From positions 441,501 through 505,500 of the forward strand of contig NZ_FNFV01000001.1 in NCBI RefSeq assembly GCF_900102905.1: a DNA stretch of 64,000 nt, read 5' to 3'. Source of the DNA: Meinhardsimonia xiamenensis. GTDB taxonomy: Bacteria; Pseudomonadota; Alphaproteobacteria; Rhodobacterales; Rhodobacteraceae. A model generated the notes under the pieces. That model made no database searches and had not been told where the DNA came from. It saw only the letters and a program-made list of their open reading frames with translations. Positions 1-9,968 of the stretch are shown piece by piece (the stretch's first letter is position 1; each line of letters begins with the position of its first letter). The position numbers and the translations under genes are program-made.

Positions 1-1460
1 AGGCCGAGCCCCAGCGACAGCACCACCGCGCCGGCCTCGCTGCCGGGCCCCCCGACCGAGCCGAGCGCAAGCCGCGCGACGGTGAGGCGCCGCACCCCGC
101 GTGCCAGGCGCCGGGCGAGGCGCTTCAGCCCCCAGCCGACGCCAACGAGCAGCGCGAAGGCGCCCGCCAGTCCCAGCGCCGACCAGAGAGTGAGGCGCAC
201 GAGACCCGAGAATGCTGCCGCCGCGCCGATGAGGGCGGCGAGGAGAGCGAGGGTGGCCAGCACATGGCGCGGGGCAGGCGGGCCGGGCCGATGGCCCGCC
301 GCCTCGCGCCAGAGTGCGGCGGGGCGCACGCGCTCGCTCTGGGCCAGCGGCCACAGGGTGAAGAGGGCGGCGGCGAGCGCGCCGTAGAGCGCGGCCTCGA
401 GCGCGGGGCGGGGATAAGGCGCGAAGGCCGCGGGCACCGGCAGGCGCGCTTCGATGATGGGGGCCAGCGCCAGCGGCGCACCGAGGCCGAGCGCGAGGCC
501 AATGGCAATGCCGAGCGCCGTGAGCGTGCCGATCTGCAGCGCATAGGCGGTGAAGATGACGCGCGAGGTGGCGCCGAGCGCCTTGAGCGTGGCGATCACC
601 GGGGTCTTGGCCTCGAGATAGGCGCGCACCGCCGAGGAGACGCCGACGCCGCCGACAGCGAGGCCGGCCAGACCGACAAGCACGAGGAAGGCGCCCAGAC
701 GGTCGACGAAGCGGGCGATGCCGGGCGCGCCATTGCGCGCATCGCGCCAGCGCATGCCGCCCTCGAACAGCTGTTCGGCCTCGGCCCTCAGTGCGGCAAG
801 GTCGGTGCCGGGCGCAAGGCGCAGGCGGTATTCGGTCTCGAAGAGGCTGCCGGGGGCGAGGAGCCCCGCGCCCTCGAGCGCGGCCGTGCGCACGATCGTG
901 CGCGGGCCGAGGCCAAAGCCGCCCGCTGCCGCGTCGGGCTCGCGCAGGAGCGCGGCGCGCAGGGTGAAGGCCTTGGCCCCGAGGCGGAAGCTGTCGCCGG
1001 GCGCAAGGCCGAGCCGGGCGATCAGCACCGTGTCCATCACCGCACCATCGCCGCTGAGCGCTTCGGCAAGCGGCATCGGCGGGTCGAGCCGGACAGTGCC
1101 GATGAGCGGGTAGGCGTCATCGACCGCCTTCACCTGCGTAAGCGCCCGCCGCGCCCGAGCCCCTTCGCCCGCCACGGCCATGGAGCGGAAATCGACGATT
1201 TCCGAGACGGCCTCGGCCCGCGACTCCAGAAACGCGCGCTCCTCGGGCGTGGCGAAGCGGTAGGTCAGCTCGATCGCGGCATCGCCACCCAGAAGCGCCG
1301 CGCCCTCGCGCCTCAGCCCCGCCTCGATGCTCTCGCGCACCGTGCCCACGGCGGCGATGGCGGCCACCCCGAGTGCGAGGCAGGCAAGAAAGACGCGAAA
1401 GCCCCTGATCCCGCCGCGCAGCTCGCGCAGCGCGATGCGTGCGGCAATGGGCAGCCTCAT
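1..1460 (-). CDS. ABC transporter permease, FtsX/MacB-like (YbbP type), 3' end cut by window edge
   Basis: The inner-membrane permease of an ABC exporter. Reading leftwards from ATG 1460, the frame stays open to base 1, giving about 486 residues without a stop. The protein starts MRLPIAARIALRELRGG, followed by a hydrophobic segment (FLACLALGVAAIAAVG), a long periplasmic-type domain, and a cluster of membrane segments from about residue 280 (FLVLVGLAGLAVGGVGVSSA). This is the FtsX-like layout of the YbbP family, which is around 800 residues long, so roughly 40% lies outside the window. Its ATG overlaps the stop of the ATPase gene (ATGA), so the two are translationally coupled. YbbAP-type exporters are linked to envelope lipid or ester metabolism; the substrate here is unknown. 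Confidence 0.85.
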   Translation of the reverse strand, partial: MRLPIAARIALRELRGGIRGFRVFLACLALGVAAIAAVGTVRESIEAGLRREGAALLGGDAAIELTYRFATPEERAFLESRAEAVSEIVDFRSMAVAGEGARARRALTQVKAVDDAYPLIGTVRLDPPMPLAEALSGDGAVMDTVLIARLGLAPGDSFRLGAKAFTLRAALLREPDAAAGGFGLGPRTIVRTAALEGAGLLAPGSLFETEYRLRLAPGTDLAALRAEAEQLFEGGMRWRDARNGAPGIARFVDRLGAFLVLVGLAGLAVGGVGVSSAVRAYLEAKTPVIATLKALGATSRVIFTAYALQIGTLTALGIAIGLALGLGAPLALAPIIEARLPVPAAFAPYPRPALEAALYGALAAALFTLWPLAQSERVRPAALWREAAGHRPGPPAPRHVLATLALLAALIGAAAAFSGLVRLTLWSALGLAGAFALLVGVGWGLKRLARRLARGVRRLTVARLALGSVGGPGSEAGAVVLSLGLG

Positions 1461-2161
1461 TCGGCCGCCCTCGCCGGCGCGGCGCCCTCGATGCGCCCGT
1501 CCCGCAGGCGCACCACCCGGTCGCAGCGCTCGGCCAGCTCGCGGGCATGGGTGACGAGCACCAGCGTCGCCCCGTGCCGCTCGCGCAGGCCGAAGAGAAG
1601 ATCCATGATCGCGCGGCCGTTCGCCTCGTCGAGATTGCCGGTCGGCTCGTCGGCCAGCAGGAGTTTGGGGCGCGGCGCGGCGGCGCGGGCGAGCGCCACG
1701 CGCTGCTGCTCGCCGCCCGAAAGCTCGGCCGGATAGTGATCGGCGCGCGCGGCAAGGCCCACGGCGGCAAGCTCCTCGGCGGCGCGGTCGAAGGCGTCCG
1801 CCACCCCCGCAAGCTCGAGCGGCGTGGCGACGTTTTCGAGCGCGGTCATCGTCGGTATGAGGTGGAAGGACTGGAACACCACCCCCATATTGCCCCGGCG
1901 AAAGCGCGCGAGCGCGTCCTCGTCCATCGCCGTCAGGTCGTGGCCCAGAACCCGCAACCTGCCGCCGGTGGCGCGGTCGAGCCCGCCGAGCAGCATGAGG
2001 AGCGACGACTTGCCCGAACCCGACGGCCCGATGAGCCCCACCGTCTCCCCGCGCGCGACGGCGAGCGTGATGCCGCGCAGGATCTCGACGCGCCCGGCGT
2101 TGCCCTCGAGAGTGAAGCGAACGTCCTCAAGCTCAATGGCGGGCTCGTGGGTCTGGGGCAT
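1457..2161 (-). CDS. ABC transporter ATP-binding protein (YbbA/LolD-like)
   Basis: The 234-residue ATPase partner of the permease that overlaps its stop codon. Visible motifs are Walker A GPSGSGKS (residues 45-52), the Q-loop Gln97 (VVFQS), the signature LSGGEQQR (147-154), Walker B LLLADEP with Asp171-Glu172, and the H-loop LVTHA. The start is placed at ATG 2161 (MPQTHEPAIELEDV), which is where homology to the family begins; an upstream in-frame extension to 2257 looks non-coding. The pair is divergent from a TesA-like esterase, the same neighbourhood as ybbAP-tesA in Escherichia coli. The MacB/LolD subclass is supported by the short length and the FtsX-like partner. Confidence 0.92.
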   Translation of the reverse strand: MPQTHEPAIELEDVRFTLEGNAGRVEILRGITLAVARGETVGLIGPSGSGKSSLLMLLGGLDRATGGRLRVLGHDLTAMDEDALARFRRGNMGVVFQSFHLIPTMTALENVATPLELAGVADAFDRAAEELAAVGLAARADHYPAELSGGEQQRVALARAAAPRPKLLLADEPTGNLDEANGRAIMDLLFGLRERHGATLVLVTHARELAERCDRVVRLRDGRIEGAAPARAAE

Positions 2162-2225
2162 GGTTCTGTGGCTCCTCTCGCGGCTGCGCCGGGCGCTGGC
2201 GCGCTCCCTGCCATATGGCGCCGGA

Positions 2226-2873
2226 GTGCGGGCGGGCAAGGCCGCCGCGGCTCTCATCGCGCTCTTCCTTGCCCTCGCTGGTCACGCGGCGGCGGAGCCC
2301 GTGCGGATCGTCGCGCTCGGCGACAGTCTCACCCAAGGGTACGGGCTCGCGCCCGAAGACGGCTTCGTGCCGCAGCTCCAGGCCTGGCTTGCGGCGCGCG
2401 GCGCGGAGGCGGAGGTGATCAATGCCGGCGTGTCGGGAGACACCACCGCGGGCGGCGCGGCGCGAGTGGAGTGGACGCTTGCCGGCGGAGCGGATGCGCT
2501 GATCGTGGCGCTGGGCGGCAACGACATGCTGCGCGGGCTCGACCCCGAGAACGCTCGGGAAAATCTGGAGAAGATCCTTGCAGCAGCCGAGCGCGCGGCT
2601 GTGCCGGTGTTGCTGATCGGCATTGCCGCGCCGGTCAATTACGGCCCCGACTACAAGGACGCCTTCGATGCCATCTGGCCGGAGCTTGCCGCGCGGCATG
2701 GAGCGCTGCTCGTCCCCGACTTCCTCGCGCCCCTGCGCGCGGCGATCGCGGCAGGGGCCGACAGGGCGCGGCTGATGCAGCCTGACGGCATTCACCCCTC
2801 GGCCGAAGGGGTGCGGCTGATGGTGGAAGCGGTGGGCCCCAGGGTGCTGGAGCTTCTCGCCCGCGTGGAGTGA
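2226..2873 (+). CDS. tesA: Arylesterase / lysophospholipase L1-like SGNH hydrolase (TesA family)
   Basis: A periplasmic GDSL-type serine esterase or thioesterase. Block I is VALGDSLTQGYG with nucleophile Ser34, block III is GGND, and the catalytic Asp-x-x-His is in DGIHPS near the C-terminus. From GTG 2226 the protein has 215 residues and begins with a classical signal peptide (RAGK, a hydrophobic stretch, then AGHAAA), so export is expected. An alternative ATG at 2160 would add 22 residues but would overlap the divergent ATPase start at 2161 and put a poor extension before the signal peptide, so I prefer 2226. The divergent YbbAP-like transporter supports the TesA assignment. The natural substrate cannot be read from the sequence. 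Confidence 0.88.
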   Translation: MRAGKAAAALIALFLALAGHAAAEPVRIVALGDSLTQGYGLAPEDGFVPQLQAWLAARGAEAEVINAGVSGDTTAGGAARVEWTLAGGADALIVALGGNDMLRGLDPENARENLEKILAAAERAAVPVLLIGIAAPVNYGPDYKDAFDAIWPELAARHGALLVPDFLAPLRAAIAAGADRARLMQPDGIHPSAEGVRLMVEAVGPRVLELLARVE

Positions 2874-2876
2874 GGA

Positions 2877-2928
2877 GCGAGGGGCGCTGCCCCTCGCGCT
2901 CCCCGGGGTATTTGACCCAGGATGATGG
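2877..2928 (+). repeat. Composite intergenic repeat, copy A (hairpin plus GGGGTATTT tail)
   Basis: A perfect 9-bp stem (GCGAGGGGC / GCCCCTCGC, 3-nt loop, 2877-2897) is followed by a tail containing CCCCGGGGTATTTGACCCA and then GGATGATGG. It lies between the convergent tesA and aldehyde dehydrogenase genes. Four related copies occur in the window, near 13.02, 42.38, 51.29 and 56.56 kb. The hairpin could act as a terminator, but it is followed by the tail rather than a T-tract. Confidence 0.7.
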
Positions 2929-2943
2929 GCAGGAGGGGCGCGC

Positions 2944-4389
2944 TCAGGGCGCGTTCGGATCCCAGCCGGAGACGGCCTTGACCTCGCAGAACTCCTCGAT
3001 GCCCCAGATGCCGCCCTCGCGCCCGTTGCCCGAGGCCTTGTAGCCGCCGAAGGGGCTGCCGGCGCCGCGCGGCTTGCCGTTCATCTCCACCATGCCCGAG
3101 CGCAGGCGGCGGGCAACGCGGTTGCGGCGGGCACCGTCCTGGCTCTGCACGTAGTTGGTGAGCCCGTAGATGGTGTCGTTGGCGATGCGGATCGCTTCTT
3201 CCTCGGTCTCGAAGGGGATGATCGACAGGACCGGGCCGAAGATTTCCTCCTGCGCGATGGTCATGGAGTTGTCGACATCGGCAAAGACCGTGGGGCGCAC
3301 GAAATAGCCGCGATTGAGGTGTTCGGGCCGGCCGGGGCCGCCGGCGACGAGGCGGGCGCCTTCCTCGATGCCCTTCTCGATCAGGCGCTGGATCTTGTCG
3401 AACTGCGCCTGGCTGACGACCGGGCCGATGTGACGGCCGGGCTCATGGGCCGAACCCACGGCCATCTTCTCGGCCGTCTCGCGGGCGATCTCCACCGCCT
3501 CGTCGTAGCGCGAGCGTTCCACCAGCATGCGGGTGGGGGCGTTGCAGCTCTGGCCGGAGTTGCTGAAGCAGTGCAGCGTGCCGCGCTTCACGGCCTTTTC
3601 GTCGGCATCCGCGAAGATGATGTTGGCGCCCTTGCCGCCAAGCTCGAGGCTCACGCGCTTGAAGGTGTCGGCGGCGTTCTTGGAGATCAGCGCCCCGGCG
3701 CGGGTGGAGCCGGTGAAGGAGATCATCTCGACATCGGGATGCACCGAGAGCTGCGTGCCGACGCCCGGGCCATCGCCATGGACCATGTTGAACACGCCTT
3801 TCGGGAATCCGGCCTCATCCATCATCTCGGCAAAGAGGTGGGCCGAGAGTGGCGCGATCTCGGAGGGCTTGAGCACGCAGGTCGCGCCCACCAGCATGGC
3901 CGGGATCACCTTCAGCGTGACCTGGTTCATCGGCCAGTTCCAGGGCGTGATCATGCCGACGACGCCGATGGGCTCGTAGAGGATGCGGTCCTCGGGGGCG
4001 TGCGGTCCCAGGGGGCGCTCATGTTCGAAGCCCTCGTAGGCCTTGAGGAAATTGCGGATATGCCAGCTCCCGGCGGTGACCTGCTGGCTGCGCGAGAAGT
4101 CGATGGGCGCGCCCATCTCCATCGAGATCGCCTGCGCCATCTCCTCGGCGCGCGCCTCGTAGATGTCGAGAAGCTTCCTGACCAGCGCCACGCGCTCTTC
4201 GCGCGGGGTGAACATCCAGCCCTCGAAGGCGGCGCGGGCGGCGGCGACGGCGGCGTCGGTGTCGGCCTGGCCGCCGAGTGCAATCACCGCGCAAGGCTCT
4301 TCGGTGGAGGGGTCGATGACCTCGAACTCATTGGGCGCGCTGGGGTCGACCCACTCGCCGTTGATGTAGAACTTGCGCCTGTCGAGCAT
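2944..4389 (-). CDS. Aldehyde dehydrogenase family protein
   Basis: A 481-residue NAD(P)-dependent aldehyde dehydrogenase that oxidises an aldehyde to its acid in the cytoplasm. Family landmarks are the FYINGEW N-terminus, PWNWP, VLKPSE, the nucleotide-binding FTGSTRAG, ELGGKGAN with the general-base Glu, SGQSC with catalytic Cys282, and EEIFGPV. The start at ATG 4389 is preceded by GGGAAGG on the coding strand; the longer frame reaching 4527 would run through the promoter of the neighbouring peroxiredoxin. The substrate is not evident; the sequence resembles the broad class that acts on aliphatic or aromatic aldehydes. It is divergent from the peroxiredoxin gene and convergent with tesA. Confidence 0.93.
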   Translation of the reverse strand: MLDRRKFYINGEWVDPSAPNEFEVIDPSTEEPCAVIALGGQADTDAAVAAARAAFEGWMFTPREERVALVRKLLDIYEARAEEMAQAISMEMGAPIDFSRSQQVTAGSWHIRNFLKAYEGFEHERPLGPHAPEDRILYEPIGVVGMITPWNWPMNQVTLKVIPAMLVGATCVLKPSEIAPLSAHLFAEMMDEAGFPKGVFNMVHGDGPGVGTQLSVHPDVEMISFTGSTRAGALISKNAADTFKRVSLELGGKGANIIFADADEKAVKRGTLHCFSNSGQSCNAPTRMLVERSRYDEAVEIARETAEKMAVGSAHEPGRHIGPVVSQAQFDKIQRLIEKGIEEGARLVAGGPGRPEHLNRGYFVRPTVFADVDNSMTIAQEEIFGPVLSIIPFETEEEAIRIANDTIYGLTNYVQSQDGARRNRVARRLRSGMVEMNGKPRGAGSPFGGYKASGNGREGGIWGIEEFCEVKAVSGWDPNAP

Positions 4390-4520
4390 GACCGCACCTT
4401 CCCTCTGTTGCATGGTCGTCCGCAGGCCTAGCGCGTGGGCGCGGAAAGGTCTAGGCAGCGCGGCGTGGCACGCACATATGGAAGGCGGAGCCTTTTCTGT
4501 CGCAAGCAAGGAGAAGCCCG

Positions 4521-5174
4521 ATGGCAATCCGTATCAACGAGACGATTCCCAATCTCACCGTCGAGACCGATCAGGGCACATTCGCGCTGCATGACTGGAT
4601 CGGTGACAGCTGGGCGATCCTGTTTTCCCACCCCAAGGACTTCACCCCGGTCTGCACCACCGAGTTCGGCGCGGTTGCGCAGCTGGCCGACGAGTGGGCC
4701 AAGCGCAACACCAAGGTGATCGGACTGTCGGTTGATGGCGTGGAAGAGCACAAGCTGTGGAAGCAGGACATCGAGAAGGTTGCCGGTGCGCCGGCGAGCT
4801 TCCCGATCATCGCCGATGTCGACCTGAAGGTGTCGAAGGCCTTCGACATGCTTCCGGCCGACGCCTATCTGCCCGACGGGCGCACCGCCAACGACACCGA
4901 GACGGTGCGCGCCGTGTTCATCATCGGCCCCGACAAGAAGATGAAGCTGTCGATGCTTTACCCGATGAACGTGGGGCGCAACTTCGCCGAGGTGCTGCGG
5001 GCGCTCGATGCGCTTCAGAAGGCGGCGGAGAAGAACGTTGCGATGCCCGCCAACTGGACCGAGGGGCAGGACGTGATCATTCCGCTCTCGGTCTCCGATG
5101 AGGAGGCGCGGGCGAAGTATGGCGAGTTCGAGGCCAAGCTGCCCTATCTGCGCATGACCAAGCTGCCGGCCTGA
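4521..5174 (+). CDS. 1-Cys peroxiredoxin (Prx6 class)
   Basis: A 217-residue thiol peroxidase that reduces hydrogen peroxide and organic hydroperoxides. The peroxidatic motif PVCTTEFG contains Cys45, the only cysteine in the protein, so this is the 1-Cys mechanism that needs an external reductant. The long C-terminal domain (about residues 160-217) and the HPKDFTPVCTTE signature are typical of the Prx6 class. ATG 4521 is preceded by AAGGAGAAG. The gene is divergent from the aldehyde dehydrogenase. The spacer carries a GCCTAG/CTAGGC inverted repeat (4426-4431 and 4451-4456) of unknown meaning. Confidence 0.95.
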   Translation: MAIRINETIPNLTVETDQGTFALHDWIGDSWAILFSHPKDFTPVCTTEFGAVAQLADEWAKRNTKVIGLSVDGVEEHKLWKQDIEKVAGAPASFPIIADVDLKVSKAFDMLPADAYLPDGRTANDTETVRAVFIIGPDKKMKLSMLYPMNVGRNFAEVLRALDALQKAAEKNVAMPANWTEGQDVIIPLSVSDEEARAKYGEFEAKLPYLRMTKLPA

Positions 5175-5184
5175 GGCGGGCGGA

Positions 5185-5526
5185 TCAGCCGCGGGCGTGG
5201 GGGGCGAGCAGCATCACCCCTGCGCCCGCGAGACACAGGGCAACGCCGAGCGCGTCCCACCGGTCGGGCGTCTGGCGTTCGACGAGCCAGAGCCAGCCCA
5301 GCGAGGCGGCGATGTAGACCCCGCCATATGCGGCATAGGCGCGCCCGGCGAAGGCCACGTCGACGCGGGTGAGGAGCGCGCCGAAGAAGACAAGCAGCAC
5401 CATTGCGGGCAGGAGCCACAGGGCGCTTCGCCCGAGCCTGAGCCACATCCACAGACAGTAGCAGCCGCCGATCTCGGCCAGCGCGGCCGCGAGGAAGACG
5501 GCGTATCCCTTCAGCACCGCACCCAT
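5185..5526 (-). CDS. YnfA family (UPF0060) small membrane protein
   Basis: A 113-residue integral membrane protein with four predicted helices (about residues 5-25, 33-52, 60-80 and 88-108). The N-terminal helix with EIGGCYCLW and the central [10 protein letters not shown] are hallmarks of the YnfA family, which resembles small multidrug resistance (SMR) transporters. The start at 5526 lies 9 bp downstream of the stop of the transglycosylase gene on the same strand, so the two are probably co-transcribed. The physiological substrate is unknown. Confidence 0.9.
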   Translation of the reverse strand: MGAVLKGYAVFLAAALAEIGGCYCLWMWLRLGRSALWLLPAMVLLVFFGALLTRVDVAFAGRAYAAYGGVYIAASLGWLWLVERQTPDRWDALGVALCLAGAGVMLLAPHARG

Positions 5527-5535
5527 GGCCGGGTC

Positions 5536-6837
5536 TCAGCGCAGTGCCGCCAGAACCGCGAGCGAAGCGTAACCGTCTGGCACGAGCCCCTGCGCGGCCT
5601 GCCAGGCCTGGATGGCGGCGATGGTGTTGGGGCCGATGATCCCGTCAACGCCCCTGGTGTCGAAGCCCGCGGCGGTGAGCCGCTGTTGCAGCTCCACCCG
5701 CTCGGCGAAATTCAGCATCCGGTCGCCGCGTGGCCACGGGTGGCGGATGGGGGCGCCGCCGCGCAGGCGGTCGGCCAGATGCCCGACCGCGATGACATAG
5801 GCGTCTGCAGTGTTGTAGCGCTCAAGCACGTGGAAGTTGTCGAAGATCATGAAGGCCGGGCCGTGGTGCCCCGCCGGAAGCAGGATGGAAGCTGGCCCGT
5901 GCTCGGGGATGCGCCTGCCGCGCGCGTCGCGCACGCCCATCGCCATCCAGGCGGAAACCGGCTTTTTCACCCGCTCGCTTGTGGCCATGTAGTCAAAGCC
6001 TTCGGGCAGCCTGACCTCCAACCCCCAGGGCTGACCCTTGCGCCATCCGTTGCCGGCGAGATACGCAGCAGTCGAGGCCAGCGCATCGGTGGGATCGTCG
6101 CTCCAGATGTCGCGCCGGCCGTCGCCGTCGAAATCCACCGCGAATCGCAGCCATGCGGCGGGCATGAACTGGGTGTGGCCCATGGCGCCCGCCCAGCTTC
6201 CCCTCATCTGCGCAAGGCGCGCCTCGCCCGACTGGAGGATCTTAAGCGCATCGACAAGCTGGGATTCGAAGAAAGCTTGGCGGCGGCCGTCGCAGGCGAG
6301 CGTCGCCAGGGCGGTGAAGATGGGCGTGTCGCCGCGCACCGCGCCGTAGCTCGACTCGAGCCCCCATATCGCGGCGACGATTTCCTTTTCCACCCCGTAG
6401 CGGCGCTCGATTGCCGCAAGAATCCGGGCGTGGGCCTTGAGCGCGGCCTCTCCGGCGCGGACGCGGGCCGCCGACACGGCACTGTCGAGATAGTCCCAGA
6501 TCGCGCGGGTGAATTCGCTCTGGTTGCGGTCGCGCTCGACGATTCCGGGGTCATAGCGGGCCGAGGCCATCGCCCGGTCGAACACGGACGGTTGCACGCC
6601 CCTGGCGAGGGCGCGGGCGCGGAACGCGTCGCGCCACTTCAGGAAGCCGCCGGAGCAGGACGCCGGCGCGGGCATGCGATGCGGGCGGGTCTCGCGCGGT
6701 GCGGTCATGGCGGAGTCTCCGGGGCGGGCTGCGGGGCGGGGGGAAAGCTCCACCGGCGGCGATGTCTGCGCGAGAGCGGCACAGAGCGAGCCGGCCATCG
6801 CGACCGGAATGCCCAGAAACTGGAGAAACTGCCGCAT
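5536..6837 (-). CDS. Lytic murein transglycosylase (MltB/SLT_2 type) with peptidoglycan-binding domain
   Basis: A 433-residue periplasmic enzyme that cleaves the glycan strand of peptidoglycan to 1,6-anhydro products. A signal peptide occupies residues 1-23 (ending ALAQ). The SLT_2 catalytic domain (about 55-350) has WGLESSYG with catalytic Glu161, MGHTQFMP and DGDGRRDIW. A peptidoglycan_binding_1 domain follows (about 365-433; RLTAAGFDTRGVDGIIGPNT). The start at ATG 6837 is chosen because it gives a clean signal peptide; the open frame extends to 7065 without support. It reads into ynfA downstream and is divergent from the M17 aminopeptidase across a 209-bp spacer. Confidence 0.92.
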   Translation of the reverse strand: MRQFLQFLGIPVAMAGSLCAALAQTSPPVELSPRPAARPGDSAMTAPRETRPHRMPAPASCSGGFLKWRDAFRARALARGVQPSVFDRAMASARYDPGIVERDRNQSEFTRAIWDYLDSAVSAARVRAGEAALKAHARILAAIERRYGVEKEIVAAIWGLESSYGAVRGDTPIFTALATLACDGRRQAFFESQLVDALKILQSGEARLAQMRGSWAGAMGHTQFMPAAWLRFAVDFDGDGRRDIWSDDPTDALASTAAYLAGNGWRKGQPWGLEVRLPEGFDYMATSERVKKPVSAWMAMGVRDARGRRIPEHGPASILLPAGHHGPAFMIFDNFHVLERYNTADAYVIAVGHLADRLRGGAPIRHPWPRGDRMLNFAERVELQQRLTAAGFDTRGVDGIIGPNTIAAIQAWQAAQGLVPDGYASLAVLAALR

Positions 6838-7046
6838 GCTGCCTGCCCCGGTGGGTTTTCGACCTTTGTCTGCCGTTGTCCCAAGCCTAGCGCAGCCGTC
6901 CACCCGCTTGAAGGGTGTGCACGGCCGAGCCGCCTGCACCGGCGGGAGGCTGCCGCCCGCCTTGACGCGCGGCGACGCTGATGAGCACACTTCGCGCCGA
7001 GAGGCGGGCTGCTCCGTGCCCGTGCCCAGCTCGAGGATCGTGCCGC

Positions 7047-8440
<1,394 letters not shown>

Positions 8441-8444
<4 letters not shown>

Positions 8445-9271
8445 GGCGCGACCGCCGCAGCATTCCTGCCAATGAGCGGGTGGTGCATGTCTCCCTTGCC
8501 GCGCAGGCGGCGGGCCGGCGCGTGACCGAGGGTGAGCGGCGGCGCATTCGGCTGCCGGTGGTTGACCTGTGCGCGGCGCCCGGCGGGCCGCGCGACAAGC
8601 AGATGCTGTTCGGCCACGCCTTCCGCCTGCTTGAGGCGCGCGAGGGTTGGGGTTTCGGCTTCGATGAGGGCGACGGCTACGTTGGCTGGCTGCCGCTCGA
8701 CGCGCTTGCGCCCGATGTGACGCCCACCCACCGGGTGCGCGTGCGTGCAACCCATCTCTACACCGCCCCCGACATCAAGGCGCGCGAACGCGAGGCGCTG
8801 AGTTTCGCCAGCGAACTGGCGGTCGAGGGCGAGGAAGGCGCGTTTTGTGCCATCTCGGGGGGCGGTTTCGTGCCGCGCGCCCATATCGAGCCGCTCGCGG
8901 CGCGGGCGGAGGATCCGATTGCCATTGCCGAGATGTTTCTTGGCACGCCCTATCTCTGGGGCGGCAACAGCGCCTTCGGGATCGACTGCTCGGGCCTCGT
9001 CCAACTCGCGCTGCGCGCCGCCGGCCAGCCTTGCCCGCGCGACAGTGACCAGCAGGAGGAGACCGTCGGCCGCGCCATTGAGACGCGGGAGGACCTACGC
9101 GGCGGCGACCTGGTGTTCTGGAAAGGGCATGTGGGCATGATGGCCGATGAGGCGACGCTCATACACGCCAACGCCCACCACATGGCGGTGGTGCGCGAGC
9201 CGCTGGCCGAGGCGCGCGCACGCATCGTTGCGGCAGGCGGCGGGCCGGTCACCTCCTGTCGGCGGCCCTGA
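8441..9271 (+). CDS. NlpC/P60 family cysteine peptidase with N-terminal SH3-like domain
   Basis: A 276-residue predicted gamma-D-glutamyl-diamino acid endopeptidase acting on peptidoglycan stem peptides. An SH3b-like region covers about residues 15-150, and the NlpC/P60 catalytic domain about 160-270, with nucleophile Cys183 (GIDCSGL), His230 (KGHVGMM) and a third His at 242 or 246. There is no signal peptide and the first ORF residues are very basic, so a role in cytosolic recycling of imported muropeptides together with the coupled M17 aminopeptidase is plausible (inference). The GTG start at 8441 is set by the GTGA overlap with the upstream stop. Confidence 0.9.
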
Positions 9272-9274
9272 TCC

Positions 9275-9622
9275 CTATTCCACGGCGCGTATCAGCTTGC
9301 GCTCAAGCACGCTGAGCACCGCGGCAAGGTCGCCGCCGCGCTTGAGAATGCGCCCATCCATCCCGATCACCGCGTACATGCCCTGCCTCAGCCGCAGCTT
9401 GGGGCGCTTCTCGATGCGGTAAAGCGGGTGCTCGGCGGCCCGGCGAAAGATGGAGAACACCGCCACATCGCGCAGATGCGAGATGGCATAGTCGCGCCAC
9501 TCGCCGGCGGCGACCATGCGGCCATAGAGGGTAAGGATCCGGTTTAGCTCCGCCCTGTCGAACGCCACCTGCTCGGGGATACGGGTCGAACCCGAAAGCG
9601 GCGTGGGGGTCTGTATCGTCAT
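9275..9622 (-). CDS. DUF2794 domain-containing protein
   Basis: A 115-residue protein matching the alphaproteobacterial DUF2794 family from memory: LYGRMVAAGEWRDYAI, FSIFRRAAEHPLYRIEK and a C-terminal GMDGRILKRGGDL stretch. The function is unknown. The family is small, soluble and nearly always one copy per genome. The start is ATG 9622; the open frame to 9976 upstream runs into the putative small-RNA region and is not credible. It is convergent with the NlpC/P60 gene (3-bp gap) and divergent from the small-RNA genes. Confidence 0.85.
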   Translation of the reverse strand: MTIQTPTPLSGSTRIPEQVAFDRAELNRILTLYGRMVAAGEWRDYAISHLRDVAVFSIFRRAAEHPLYRIEKRPKLRLRQGMYAVIGMDGRILKRGGDLAAVLSVLERKLIRAVE

Positions 9623-9731
9623 GGGCGAAACGTGGCGCGATCCCCGAGCGAAATCAAGAATTCCTCGTCCCGCACCGGGCGTTGCCGCCAAGGTTTCACA
9701 TCGCTGTCGCCTTTTCGCCATTCTCTTCGGT

Positions 9732-9881
9732 GAGAAGTGAGCCGGTAGCGAGAGGCGGCCGCCGGCGCGCGGTTGTATCAGCCCCCACCGATGCCGGTGC
9801 CGGTGCGCCGCCTCTCGATACCCGATGGTCCGGCTTCCTTGCCTATGCCCGCACGGTCGCGCCGTGGCGGGCTTTCGTTTT
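9732..9881 (+). ncRNA. Candidate small RNA 1 (C-rich-loop hairpin plus intrinsic terminator)
   Basis: This stretch lies in a 476-bp gene-free gap (9623-10098) and is not protein-coding by codon pattern. It has three parts. A conserved block GAGAA-N8-GTAGCGAG spans 9732-9752. A long stem follows (GAGAGGCGGC 9749-9758 with GCCGCCTCTC 9808-9817, plus an inner CGCCGGC/GCCGGTG stem) whose apex exposes CAGCCCCCACC (9779-9789) closed by ATC/GAT. A rho-independent terminator ends it at 9847-9881. A near-paralogue with the same three parts follows at 9969-10095. The 5' end is unknown; a small TTCTC/GAGAA hairpin precedes the block at about 9721-9736. I could not match it to 6S, tmRNA, SRP or RNase P RNA. 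The upstream 9623-9720 holds nothing I recognise. Confidence 0.55.
9847..9881 (+). terminator. Rho-independent terminator of candidate small RNA 1
   Basis: GCCCGC-ACGG pairs with CCGT-G-GCGGGC across a TCGCG loop (10 bp with one bulge), immediately followed by TTTCGTTTT on the + strand. No protein gene on the + strand ends nearby (the NlpC/P60 gene stops 575 bp upstream), so it must end a non-coding transcript. Confidence 0.75.
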
Positions 9882-9968
9882 CCGGCCCGCGGGGCGCCGC
9901 CGCGAAATTGCCCCGAAGATTCCTGGCAACCGCCGCCGCCGTTCCGCGAATCCGCCACGCCCGTAGGC

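Noticed and set aside
264-1736. 490-codon ORF on the + strand opposite the ABC permease and ATPase
   Set aside because: The antisense permease frame is a clean homologue through the same bases and the + strand product is Arg/Gly/Ala-rich with no domain; this is a GC-driven shadow.
4426-4456. GCCTAG...CTAGGC inverted repeat as an OxyR or other operator
   Set aside because: The arms are only 6 bp and 19 bp apart, with no similarity to a known site; the repeat is probably chance.
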